A stretch of 64,000 nucleotides of DNA from Nereocystis luetkeana (Eukaryota > Sar > Phaeophyceae > Laminariales > Laminariaceae): the NCBI GenBank assembly GCA_031213475.1, contig JARUPZ010000018.1, positions 1,736,001 through 1,800,000 of the forward strand, read 5' to 3'. The notes below the pieces were generated by a model that searched no databases, was not told where the DNA came from, and saw nothing but the letters and a program-made list of their open reading frames with translations. Position numbers and translations under genes: made by a program. This document shows, piece by piece, positions 10,432 to 20,650 of the stretch. How positions within the stretch are numbered: position 1 is the stretch's first letter; every line of letters begins with the position of its first letter.

Positions 10432-10769
10432 TGCAACACCGCGTACCTGTGTGTGACACATAGTATACGTGGTTGCGTATTGTGAGGGTTACGTGCAGTG
10501 AGGTCAGGACGGTAACTTCTATCACCAATCACAGCCGCCGCAGATAGACTACGTATTGATACCATGGTTTGTAGACGATCCGCGGTAGGGTTCTGTACTT
10601 GATTGTTGTATGTATAGCTCAAACATTTCTCACTGATGGAGTTCCTTCCACCGCAATGTCTTTCGGATCTGGTGTGATTTTCTTCGAAACATTTTTTGTT
10701 AAACGGGTATTAATAGCTTATGGGGTCGTGCAGGGGCCACTATTAATAGCTGACATTTATTTTCTTCTG

Positions 10770-10960
10770 ACAGTCGGTAGTTGGGGTATATAGGGTATGT
10801 AAAGAGCTCCTCAGGTCAGAAGCTTCAGAAACTTTGGGTGCTACTAATAAAGGAATACCCCTATGTACCGGGTTTCGCGTCAGGTCTTACCGAGGCTGTA
10901 CACTGTACACTGTACACTGTACACCAGCGACGACATACATACATACATTGGTGGCGGAGG
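10770..10960. repeat. Family X terminal block, copy 3
   Basis: GGGGTATATAGGGTATGTAA, AGAGCTCCTCAGGTCAGAAG and the following ATACCCC stretch match 7617-7700 directly and 8800-8905 inverted. A short TGTACAC direct repeat and a CATACATA run follow. Confidence 0.55.
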
Positions 10961-12203
10961 CGTGCGGGAAACCGCGAGCCAACCTGGCACCTTCGATTGC
11001 ATCTAGCCTCACCTTCTCCAACTCAACCTTGTGCCTGTCGGCGTCGTGCTTTCGCTGTTGCCGTTCCCGGTTCAGCAAGAGCAAGGCCATTGCTCTCCCC
11101 TTGATGGCCTGATTGAGCTTAATGTTGACCTCACCTCCACCCCGACCCCCACCCCAACCCCCGCACCCGACTCTCCACTCTAGTGCTGAAGGGCGAGCAT
11201 TCTTGTGGGACACAGGATGGGTAGCTCGAACGTGGCCGCGGAGAGGGTCTTTCTCTTGTGTCGGTCGGAGAGAACGCCTTCCATCAGCCCCGCAGTGCGG
11301 CCTGCTGCCCAAATCTGCCGCTACATGGACAGCAACTCCCTTCTTGCCAGGCGTCGCGGTCTCGTCCTGCATAATTTTATCCACAGAATCAACACCACCC
11401 GCAACGGCAACATCGCCATCAGCTTGGGTGGCGGTTACCCCGATCACGCCTCTCGCTGTTACGCCTTCGCAGGCACCCACGACGGAGCATTCGGTTACCG
11501 CAGAGATACGGGTAATAGTCGCGGTGCCGAGTACCATCGTCTCCTGCGCTTGTTGTCCACTGTTGACCGTAGGCAGGATCTGGGATTTTTCTTCTTGTCG
11601 AGGCATCAACGCTTCACCAGCGGACAAGGACGAGCGTTCGCTGGCGGGAGGGAAGATTCCGGCGGTGGCGGCCCTAGTCTCGTTGGAGTGGTCTCCCACC
11701 ACCTCGGCGTCGGCCAGCGCTCTCACCAACGCTTTCACCACAATGCCCAGCTCTCGGCAGATAGAAACCGGGTTTCGAACCAAGCCGAATCGCTTCAAAA
11801 GGCTCGCCTTCGTGGCCGAGGAGGCTTTTCCCGCTTTACGCAGAAGCTCCAAGGTAAGCTCGCGCTTGTTGGGTCTTCGGCACATTTCCATAGCCCATTT
11901 CGTTACGCTACCAATCGCCGCTCTCCCGCGGTCAACTCCGGAAGATGTCTGTAGCTGCTGATACCTTGGCGACGTACGTGACTCGGCTAGAGCAATGAGA
12001 ACGATCCCCAGGCCAGCGTTGAAGAGTCCATTCGAGACGTTCTTCGGCCTTTTGACGTGGACCGGGCGGAGGGGCAGAAGGGGATGCTCATTATGAATTA
12101 CTCCCCGGTGCGCGGGTGTATTTGATGAGATGCTCAGGTTCCGCGTCAACCTCGTCTCTGTGCGCCGGCGTTGTATCAAAATTACCGGTAGTGTATTTTG
12201 CAT
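10887..12203 (-). CDS. 438-codon frame of family X (copy 3), function unknown
   Basis: This is one uninterrupted minus-strand frame from the ATG at 12203. There is no recognisable enzyme motif. The middle is Val/Ala/Thr-rich, a Gly/Arg stretch follows, and near the C-terminus lies a charged, probably helical segment (LNQAIKGRAMALLLLNRE, then DADRHKVELEKVRLDAIEG). That segment is shared with the frame at 8540-8702, the main evidence that it was once translated. The last 20 residues are encoded by TGTACAC-type simple repeats at 10897-10925, so the original end lies earlier. It could be a transposon-encoded accessory protein or a captured gene fragment; no function is proposed. Confidence 0.35.
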   Translation of the reverse strand: MQNTLPVILIQRRRTETRLTRNLSISSNTPAHRGVIHNEHPLLPLRPVHVKRPKNVSNGLFNAGLGIVLIALAESRTSPRYQQLQTSSGVDRGRAAIGSVTKWAMEMCRRPNKRELTLELLRKAGKASSATKASLLKRFGLVRNPVSICRELGIVVKALVRALADAEVVGDHSNETRAATAGIFPPASERSSLSAGEALMPRQEEKSQILPTVNSGQQAQETMVLGTATITRISAVTECSVVGACEGVTARGVIGVTATQADGDVAVAGGVDSVDKIMQDETATPGKKGVAVHVAADLGSRPHCGADGRRSLRPTQEKDPLRGHVRATHPVSHKNARPSALEWRVGCGGWGGGRGGGEVNIKLNQAIKGRAMALLLLNRERQQRKHDADRHKVELEKVRLDAIEGARLARGFPHASATNVCMYVVAGVQCTVYSVQPR

Positions 12204-14320
12204 GCGTGCCGTTCGAGTTCGTAGAATAGGGCGGCTGCGCTTCTTCCTCGGTTAGGCCTCATTTCCAGTAATTTCACAAGAATTCAGAGCAGTTGAGGGC
12301 TGAGGAAATAATCGATGTACCAGGTACGTGTAACATCTCTATGCTCTTGATTCCGTTACTACTGGAGACATGATATTTTTAATAGCCCTTATTCCTATTG
12401 ATTTGTAGCTAAACTGTGGATGAAAGTGTACAGAGGGGCTAAACGGGACGTCAACTGGACGTTTAGGGTTGGAAATGTAGCAGTTTGCGGCTGATCCACC
12501 GTTTTGCGATGGGTTTGGGATATAAATAGGCGTTTATGAAATGTAGCCAGCTTATCGAAAGGCGCTGAGCGAGCCTTCAGCCTGCACAACCGCTCGTCGC
12601 GGCCGACCCAGACTGGGTCCCTCAGAACACAGTTTGAAATTGCAAGAAGTTATAATGAGTGCTGCCAGAGATAATTTGTCCTAAACCCCACGCTAACACC
12701 GACATGAAGAACAACTGTCTGCGCAACTCTTCTTCATCGAACATTGTTGTCTAGAGTCAATCTCGCGCCGACCCCCTCAAGAGCTTGTTTACAACCGCGC
12801 TCATGGGGTGGCGTACACGCCTTCCGAGCGTATGGGAACTTCAGCCAGTGTAGACCACTCATCAGGCAACATCATTGTCAACAAATGATATTGTTGCATC
12901 ACCCTGGGAGGCCCTGGAAGACCCGGGAAGAGGGATTGTGAACGTGCCGGCTTTTGTGGTCAGCTGCTATGTTGCTGCCACGCGTAGCATACCTCTGCCG
13001 CTTCGCACGTGGCCGTTTGCCGCGCGTGCGTCGCGCGTTTTGGTTGTGTTGACTCCCCCCCGGTTGTGCAGGTGTGGGTGGATCGGGTGATCTGCCTCTG
13101 CTTATCATGCAGCGCAGGACAATGGGGTCTTCTTCAGTGTTTTGTTGGCGATGTATTCTTCCCTTCGGCCTCTGTTGGGGGTTGGGGACGAGGCGTTTTC
13201 TCTGGGTGTTCTGCCAATTTTCCCACCCCTCACGGACAGACTTTCTTCCTCCTTTCTCTCCCGGTACTACGAGCCTCAGACAGCTTCGTGCTCGCAGTCT
13301 CGCCGGTTTAATAGAGGTGTCATAGTGGCTTTGAGGAGCCGCATGTTCTATCCATGTTTTATAGGTGGGATCTGTGCTAGCTCGGGCATTCCTTGTACCT
13401 ACACGGCTCATCAACATGTTAATACACTTCCTGTGGTTTTGCCCTGGACGGCCAATGAAAAAGATAGGAGATACGGGGACGTATAGCGTGTCACTTGGAA
13501 GGCGTGTTCGTGCCGGGATCAGGATTCATGGTGAGGCGTTACTTAGCCCCACCTGTTCAGTCGTCCACTCGGGAGCGCCAGCCGGGACAACAAAAAGCTT
13601 ATATCGTACAACACACCAGCGCAAGTGAGCGGTACACCGGGAACCGCTCAGCAATACAACAAGGATACGCGGAGAAACCTGTGGGGAGATCCCTAGATGC
13701 TACCTGGTAGTACTCAGTGTACGTGCGTATCATACTCGTACATAGCTCCATTGCTGCTACACCAACACGTAGCCTCTTGCATCCATCCGATAGAAGATAA
13801 ATGTGCACCACGAGCTTTCATCCCGCCGATCACTCACACGAACAGTTGCACGCCTCGAACAGTTCAGATAGATCATGATCTACAGATACCTGGTATGTTT
13901 TGTCTTCTGTAGTTCCTCGGCTGCCGTTGTGAGAGGTTGTGCAGCATCTATGAGTAGTACAGATCCAACCCATGAAACACGCGCTAGAGCATGCCGACTC
14001 TACAGGTTCCACCCGGCAACATGAGACCTATCTGGTAGGAAAATAGAAAATAGATCTGCCTTGAAAGATCTAGATCATCAAGTCGGAGCTGATGATCAGA
14101 CAGAGGTGCGAAACATTGCCAGAAAGAAGAAACCCGAGAGTTTAGCTAAAGAAGGAAACCTGATCCTACGCACCAAGTCTGACTCTCCCTTCTGTATCTA
14201 TCTGCCGTGCCCCCGGCTTACGATCGACCTACGGTACTCCACCTTGCTGCCCTCGCTGCACTATATTTTACAGTCGAGGCCTCCAATTTCAAGAAAAAAC
14301 GCGACGCACGAGAAGCACTC
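12204..14320. other. Gene-poor interval
   Basis: No supported gene. A minus-strand open frame of 172 codons (13417-12899) has arginine-rich, irregular composition and no motif, so it is not called. ACCTGGTA-type words occur near 12310, 13697 and 13888. A segment at 13327-13366 (TTGAGGAGCCGCATGTTCTA) resembles 55810-55850 and may be a dispersed repeat. Confidence 0.4.
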
Positions 14321-14322
14321 AC

Positions 14323-14495
14323 GACTTGAGATGGCCCGCCACCGTGAGCAGAGCCTTCGTCAAGAACTCGACTTGCTCCTGGCTTGGTTGTCGCCTCGAC
14401 GCTTTGGCTGGGCCAGGCCAACCGCTTGCAGCACCTCCCGTGCGGCATGGTGCGGCAGCGGGCATCCCACCGCGACTGGGCCGATCGACCACCTG
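14323..14495 (-). CDS. Possible internal exon, function unknown
   Basis: A minus-strand frame is bounded by a GACACGCAG acceptor and a GTGAGT donor. It encodes QVVDRPSRGG, an Ala/Gly/Pro stretch and QEQVEFLTKALLTVAGHLKS. The last part looks like a real amphipathic helix. A second possible exon of the same orientation lies near 15673-15505 (ISRLMADGASRFVSMYTQQ). No domain is recognised, and neither exon can be tied to a complete gene. Confidence 0.25.
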
Positions 14496-14499
14496 CTGC

Positions 14500-16970
14500 G
14501 TGTCAACAAATCCAAGACGAACATTGATGGTAAAGAGAGAGAGGGACCGCGCGGATCGCATCGGGGGTACTGTAATAGGCGTTAGACTTTTCTGCGCGTT
14601 TTTTTCCTGGCCCGGCCAGGCCGCAATACGTCACAATTGCAAGTGGAAACGGAACTATTAATGACTAAAACAACAGGCCCGGCTGGAGGTGTGAATGTCG
14701 CGCAACCGAAGAATGAAGTCGTATCGACACTTCTGCTGCTGCCGTACTTTTTGCCGTGCAATGGCGACGGAATATCAAACCGAGTTCGACACAAACGACA
14801 TACTGCTGCAATACCGATATAATAATCGAAAAATCATATCCATATAATTTCGATAATCGACACTGACTGGTAGTCAACATGAAATACGTCGAAACTTCCC
14901 GTTCAGTACACACAGTATTGACATTATTGTAGTATACCAGGTACCGGCTATCTATATCAACCTAAAAAATGCTGGAATGCCAGACGGTGGCGGGGAAAAC
15001 GCGTTCGACACGATATATCGAAAGTTCGATAATTCGATCTATCGGAACTTTTGCTACACTGCTGTATATCGGACTATCGATACTTAGACACATCGGAACA
15101 CTGTCGATACGATATCCACACACTATACGTAAGTACTGTGTACTTGCAGGCTACAGTACCCACTACGCACCTGGTACTCTGTACTACGACTGCTGTACCA
15201 GGCATGATACCCTCGTCCCCGGTTAGGAAAGCGAATACCTTCGTGCCCGGTAGCAACCGGTCCCTGTCAAAGATGTCAGGAGACAGCATTTTCACCCGTT
15301 GACAGACAGCAAATTTTGCCTTGACATGCCTTAACTGACACCACACTACTAGGTTTTAGTGTGGAACACTCGGCCGTACACCCTTGACAGCGCATATTTT
15401 GCCTTGCTTGACATGTCTCCTGACATCTATGGTCCCTGTACGTATAGATACATGTAAGGTAGAAATATATATCAGCCGTTGGGGTGTGTGAGATACTTTC
15501 TCTGTGGTGGTTCGTGACGCTGGAGTGGCCACAAACGCATGGTGATACCCTCGGGTATACGGGAGCATCGGGGTTGAGCTGCTGATCTGTATTTGCTGCG
15601 TGTACATCGAGACGAAACGCGATGCCCCATCGGCCATCAGGCGCGAGATGGATCGGTCGATCTTCTACCCGTTTCTTTGCGCCAGAAGCCAAGACGTGAA
15701 TCAATCGCAGAATCGTCTGTTGTGCTGACGTTTGTACGCTATACACGTACAGGTATAAACATAGAAAAGTACCTACCTGGTATGTACTACCAGGTACTAC
15801 TGTAGAAGATACCTGTGGTACCAGGTACCTGGTATAGAATACGTACATACAACAGAAAGTTCGGAGTGATGAGGAATATATTTTCGCAGCTTCAAATCTG
15901 TACCTGGTAAGTACTACCGCAACGCGATCACGGTTGGTTCTCGTCTACCGTTGGAGGAACAGCACACAACAACGCGTGTCCCCACTGTCATGTCACGGTC
16001 ACAGCCGGGTGATGCTACGTAACGCGTTGGCGTGGGCGCCGCCCAGAGCTGTTCAAATTTTCGGAGACGAGAAAAAAAATGATTTTGGCCGCCTCTCGTC
16101 GTGTTTTGATCAGATCCTCATCATTTTTCCAGCTACTCCCGGCACGTATCAGACTGTGGATGATGCATGCCGTTTGCTTCGGGGTGTGCTTTTTTTAGTG
16201 TGCGATGGGGTCTATAGTATTAATAGTAGTAGTAGATCGGGCTCGTTTCCTGCACTGCTTGCGCTGCTGCTGGTTGGGGCTGCCGGCTACTTGCTTCCTC
16301 GTCCTCGTATCATAGACGTTATTTTCTGGTCCTCTCCTCCTCCTCCTACCCGAACGATGCCCCATCCCGCAAACAATGGCGCTCCGCCACACTTCATGCC
16401 AAACGAAAAACGAAAAACGAAAAACGAAAACATAAAACAGCAAGAACAATCTCACCTCCTGTTGTTGTTCCACCTTGGGGCAGGTATCTTCCGCGCTGCT
16501 ATGACTATTGAATTGGGCGCTTGGTGCGCGGCCCCGTTGATGGAGCGGCCGTTCTACCATGATGAGGCCTATAAGTACCAATCGGGAACCCGGAGACTCT
16601 GCGAAGCCACGGAGTGCTGCGTACGCAATTTAGCTATTTAGGACTTTTTAGGACGCAATCATAGCAGTACGTACGTAAACACGTAAATGTAATTCGAAAC
16701 GGAACTCGTAACGAATTCCAAGATTTGTAACGTCAATTTTACATTTTTTTCCCCTCGAGCCGACAACATTCGACGACGTCGACGACGTCGACGAGGCACA
16801 CAACGAGTCAGCAGCATACAACCCGAGTCTATACTTCGCACTACCGCTGTTGCACGTATGATACAACCCACAAATACTGATATATATCTGAAGTACCAGT
16901 ATAGTACCTCCGATATATATGTGTTCCATGATACCAGGCATCTGGTACCAGGCTGTACCAGGTACTATTC

Positions 16971-17002
<32 letters not shown>

Positions 17003-17600
17003 GTGTATGTCTTTCTTTTTTTCGAGGTGGGGTTTCGTTCGCGGCCACCTGGACCTGCCTTTTACCTCTCTCTACTCGCCGTTGTAATAGTGCAATAACA
17101 GCCAAGCGACAGAGAGTTCGGAGATATTTCAATCGCATGTCCTAATTCTGCAGCCGCCAGCGCATCGCTTCGCTGGCATGCGTTGGGTATGCACCCCCCT
17201 CCCCCCCGCTGACTCTCCTCGTACGGAGAACACAGCCCTTCAGAAATTGGCGGTGCTTTTCAACAAAGCACAAAGACCTCGATATCTCTTCTTACGTATT
17301 TACTATGAATACTAGATACCTGGTACAGTATACCAGGCAACAAACAGTACGCTGCTGATGGCTGATGTTATATTAATAGTATAGTGTATACGAGTTACTT
17401 TGGGCATAGTATACCGGTGCGGCCACAGCTCCGCCCGTGGCGCTTTTATTCGTTGCCCATTGGTGTGGTACATGTATACTATGTCGTGTGGTGTGGCGCA
17501 ATATAGTTCACAACGTACTACTGGTGTGAGGTGTGCAGTGCGGGCATGAAGTGGTAGAGTAGGGTACTATGTCCCGGGGAGTTATTGCTATAGAACTACA
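14500..17600. other. Non-coding region dense in ACCTGGTA/TACCAGGT palindromes
   Basis: This AT-richer interval contains many copies of TACCAGGTA or its complement, for example at 14936, 15168, 15206, 15772-15835 (at least five), 15900, 16945-16966 and 17318-17335. TATCGATA-like words occur around 15010-15110. Short open frames are present but none has convincing exon structure. Confidence 0.55.
16971..17002. repeat. (TAG)n microsatellite
   Basis: About ten uninterrupted TAG units. Confidence 0.9.
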
Positions 17601-17664
17601 TACTTAGATCACAACCCCTGAGCGTGCTCGGTTGGTGCATCCCTGGCCTCTCAGAGCTCCCACT

Positions 17665-19290
17665 TCCAAACCGCCTCCTTTCATTACTTGCCGGACCCTT
17701 CCAGCAGTTCTTTGTTTTCTCGGTCCTTTCTTCCTTTTTTCTTCTTTCGTTTCGTGTGCGTGCGTGTACTCCGAGCACGGCATCGCGGGAGGACCCGGCA
17801 CCGTCGCGGGTGTCAGCGGGTGCTGGCGGGTAGAGGGGGGGTTGCAAGGAGCGCGGTCGCCGCTTTCGTGCCTAGGCGTCGCGTGTGCCTCGAGACACGA
17901 GGGATGCATGAACGGGCTTTGTCTGGCTTCGATTTATGATTGTTGATAGAGTATGTACGAGTTTATAAAGGTCGTTCAGGAGGGCAAGATACTTTTCAAG
18001 CGGTGCTTATTTTTGCGACCACGCTGAATGAAGTTGAAAGAAGAAGGTGTGCAGTTTGAACACCCTTCCAGCAGTTCTTTGTTTCCTCGGTCCTTCCTTC
18101 CTTTTTTCTTCTTTCGTTTCGTGTGCGTGCGTGTTCTCCGAGCACGGCATCGCGGGAGGACCCGGCACCGTCGCGGGTGTCAGCGGGTGCTGGCAGGTAG
18201 AGGGGGGGTTGCAAGGAGCGCGGACACCGCTTTCGTGCCTAGGCGTCGTGTGTGCCTCGAGACACGAGGGATGCATGAACGGGCTTTGTCTGGCTTCGAT
18301 TTATGATTGTTGATAGAGTATGTACGAGTTTATAAAGGTCGTTCAGGAGGGCAAGATACTATTCAAGCGGTGCTTATTTTTGCGACCACGCTGAAGTTGA
18401 AAGAAGAAGGTGTGCAGTTTGAACACCAACGTTATCGAGCTGGCGAACGATGGCCACGGTGAGCACCGGGCTTCACGCGGGGCGGGCGACGGGGCTGATT
18501 GTGGCAGAGAGTGATATAAGCTTTACCCGGACCGAATCGGTAGCGAGGTGGTCGCGAGAGGGGCGGGCGGCGTACGAGGCTCAGAGAGAAGCTCTTCTGT
18601 GCGTTTTTTTTCTTTTCTTCTTTTCGACCGGGTGCAAGGTGCTCCAATCCGGCAGCTTTTCATTACTACTTGCCGGACCTTTCCAGCAGTTCTTGGTTTT
18701 CTCCATTTCTCTTGGCACGTTTTTTCTTCCTTTTTTCGTCTTTCGTTTCGTGTGCGTGCGTGTACTCCGAGTACGGCACGGCTGGAGAGCCCGGCGCCGT
18801 CGCGGGTGTCAGCGGGTGCTGGCGGGTAGAGGGGAGGTTGCAAGGAGCGCGGACGCCGCTTTCGTGCCTAGGCGTCGCGTGTGCCTCGAGACACGAGGGA
18901 TGCATGAACGGGCTTTGTCTGGCTTCGATTTATGATTGTTGATAGAGTATGTACGAGTTTATAAAGGTCGTTCAGGAGGGCAAGATACTATTCAAGCGGT
19001 GCTTATTTTTGCGACCACGCTGAAGTTGAAAGAAGGAGGTGTGCAGTTTGAACACCAACGTTATCGAGCTGGCGAACGACGGCCACGGTGAGCACCGGGC
19101 TTCACGCGAGGCGGGCGACGGGGCTGATTGTGGCAGAGAGTGATAAAATCTTTACCCGGACCGAATCGGTAGCGAGGTGGTCGCGAGAGGGGCAGACGGC
19201 GAACGAGGCAGAGAGAGAAGCCCTTCTGTGCGTTTTTTTTCTTTTCTTCTTTTTGACCGGGTGCAAGGTGTTCCAATCAGGCAGAAAATT
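17665..19290. repeat. Compound tandem array (A-A-B-A-B)
   Basis: Unit A (~365 bases) starts with CCAGCAGTTCTT and recurs at 17696, 18060 and 18678. Unit B (~250 bases) starts with AACGTTATCGAGCTGGCGAA and recurs at 18425 and 19053. The order is (end of B) A1 A2 B1 A3 B2, so whole A+B blocks of ~628 bases have been duplicated. Copies are very similar, implying recent amplification or homogenisation. Within A, one plus-strand frame reads QDTIQAVLIFATTLKLKEEG in A2; A1 has a 4-base insertion and A3 a substitution there. This may be a remnant of a coding exon. Confidence 0.8.
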
Positions 19291-19706
19291 GTTACACGAG
19301 AGGGGACGGGGATTTTTTTTCCTTTCCGAGTTTTCGGTTTCATTTTCATTTTTTTTGCTGCTGAGACGTGCTGTGCTTTCGCCTTATCCCTACATACGAG
19401 TACAGACATAAGAGTATATCGAAAGAAGAATATAAGTACAGACAGCAGTATCCTACCTGGGGTATGTACGTACATACGACATCCGCGACGCGAAGCGCAT
19501 ATGTGGCATTCGAGCTGGCGTCGGAGCTGTTTTTTCCTGAAGCATGGCGGCGGGACTCTTGGCATTATCAAGTCGCCGGTTTGCAATTACGACCTAAACT
19601 CAATCGTGGACCTCTGTCACTTCGCATAAATTGATGTACTTTTTTCCTTCCAGAGCGAGCGTAGCGGGCGGCGTAGGCCGCCCGCGGAGCGAAGCGCCTT
19701 GTATAT
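19291..19706. other. Spacer between tandem array and (ATT)n tract
   Basis: No gene is seen. It ends with a GC-rich palindrome (GGGCGGCGTAGGCCGCCC, 19673-19690) within a stretch of related hexamers (GAGCGAGCG / GAGCGAAGCG) immediately before the microsatellite. Confidence 0.4.
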
Positions 19707-19733
19707 GCTTATTATCATTACTATTATTATTAC

Positions 19734-19781
<48 letters not shown>

Positions 19782-19819
19782 CATCATTATTATTATTATT
19801 ATTATTATTATCATTATTA

Positions 19820-19860
<41 letters not shown>

Positions 19861-19861
19861 G
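19707..19861. repeat. (ATT)n microsatellite at the 3' end of the non-LTR element
   Basis: About fifty ATT units are interrupted by a few ATC or ACT. On the element's strand this is an (AAT)n tail directly following its 3' untranslated region. Confidence 0.9.
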
Positions 19862-20059
19862 TTTATCTTGCCATCCGACAATGTGTAGCATGATCTTCAA
19901 CATGGATCACTCATAACTTTCCCGAAAGAAGAAATAAAACCTCGGAAACAAAAGGAAACCCATGCACCAAGTCTACCTCCCTTCCGTGCCAACTTTCAGC
20001 TTGTCTACTCTATTTGCTGTATTTGCTCCTTCCTTCTCATTACGTTCTATCCTTAAATC

Positions 20060-20650
20060 CTAAACTGCATCCAAGCTCCATCCCCACGCCATCGGTGTTG
20101 GTCTGTCGTCCCTCCCTCCCCTGTTCCTTCTTCCTTCTTGGCGGTCCCTAAGCTGAAGCTTGAACCTCGACACCCTCCTCGAAATGGCGACCTGAGTGGT
20201 CACCGAGACGATTTGGAGCAGGCGTTCCTTCACTACCCCCTTCCTTGCCATCGGCCCACCATCCCTCCCCCCCACGACGCTAGCTGCCAGCTGGTCGATG
20301 AAGTTGCTGCCCTCTACCCCGAGGCGCCCAAAGCTTTCCACCGCTAAGGTGGCTAGTTTGTGGCTCCGCTCGTCGAAGGACACATGTCCCGGACGCGCGT
20401 AGTGTTGGCGCTTGCGCGCCTCGGAGGTAGAGGCAGCTGATCCATCATGATCAGCGCTGCCTCCTCGCAGGTGGACCTGCGCTTGCGGGTCTGCATGGGT
20501 GACGTCCAGCAGGATGGACTTTTCCCTGTATTCCCAGTTAGGAGCGTCCCGAAGACCTCCTCTCCTGACAACGATGTCCATCCGCAGGTTCCGGTCTGCA
20601 GTGAACGGTTCGCCGCTCTCCACTTGGTGAGGGATTCCCAGCCGCTCAGC
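20060..20650 (-). pseudogene. Non-LTR element, restriction-like endonuclease domain
   Basis: This frame begins in effect at RLGIPHQVESGEPF and contains LRMDIVVRRGG, then SILLDVTHADPQ about 20 residues on, and further EARKRQHYARPGHVSF and VESFGRLGVEG. An aspartate in RMD followed by LLDVT and a downstream lysine resembles the PD-(D/E)xK-type endonuclease found C-terminal to RT in R2-like elements (family knowledge). It ends with TAG at 20060 and is followed by ~200 bases of 3' untranslated sequence and the AAT tail. It is separated from part E only by a small frameshift. Confidence 0.65.

Noticed and set aside
11113..11961. Plus-strand frame of 282 codons
   Set aside because: It lies antisense to the 438-codon family X frame. 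Only the minus-strand frame has a counterpart peptide in another copy.
12899..13417. 172-codon minus-strand frame
   Set aside because: Arg-rich with no motif, and no splice or start signal better than chance; the complementary frames are equally open.
16195..16641. Overlapping plus- and minus-strand frames near 16.2-16.6 kb
   Set aside because: Both include repeats of AAACGAAAAACG-type sequence and neither shows exon borders or domain motifs.
17665..19290. CRISPR-like array
   Set aside because: Units are hundreds of bases long and contiguous, with no short repeats separated by unique spacers, and the context is eukaryotic.
19600..19893. Poly-Asn, poly-Ile and poly-Leu open frames
   Set aside because: They are translations of the (ATT)n microsatellite.
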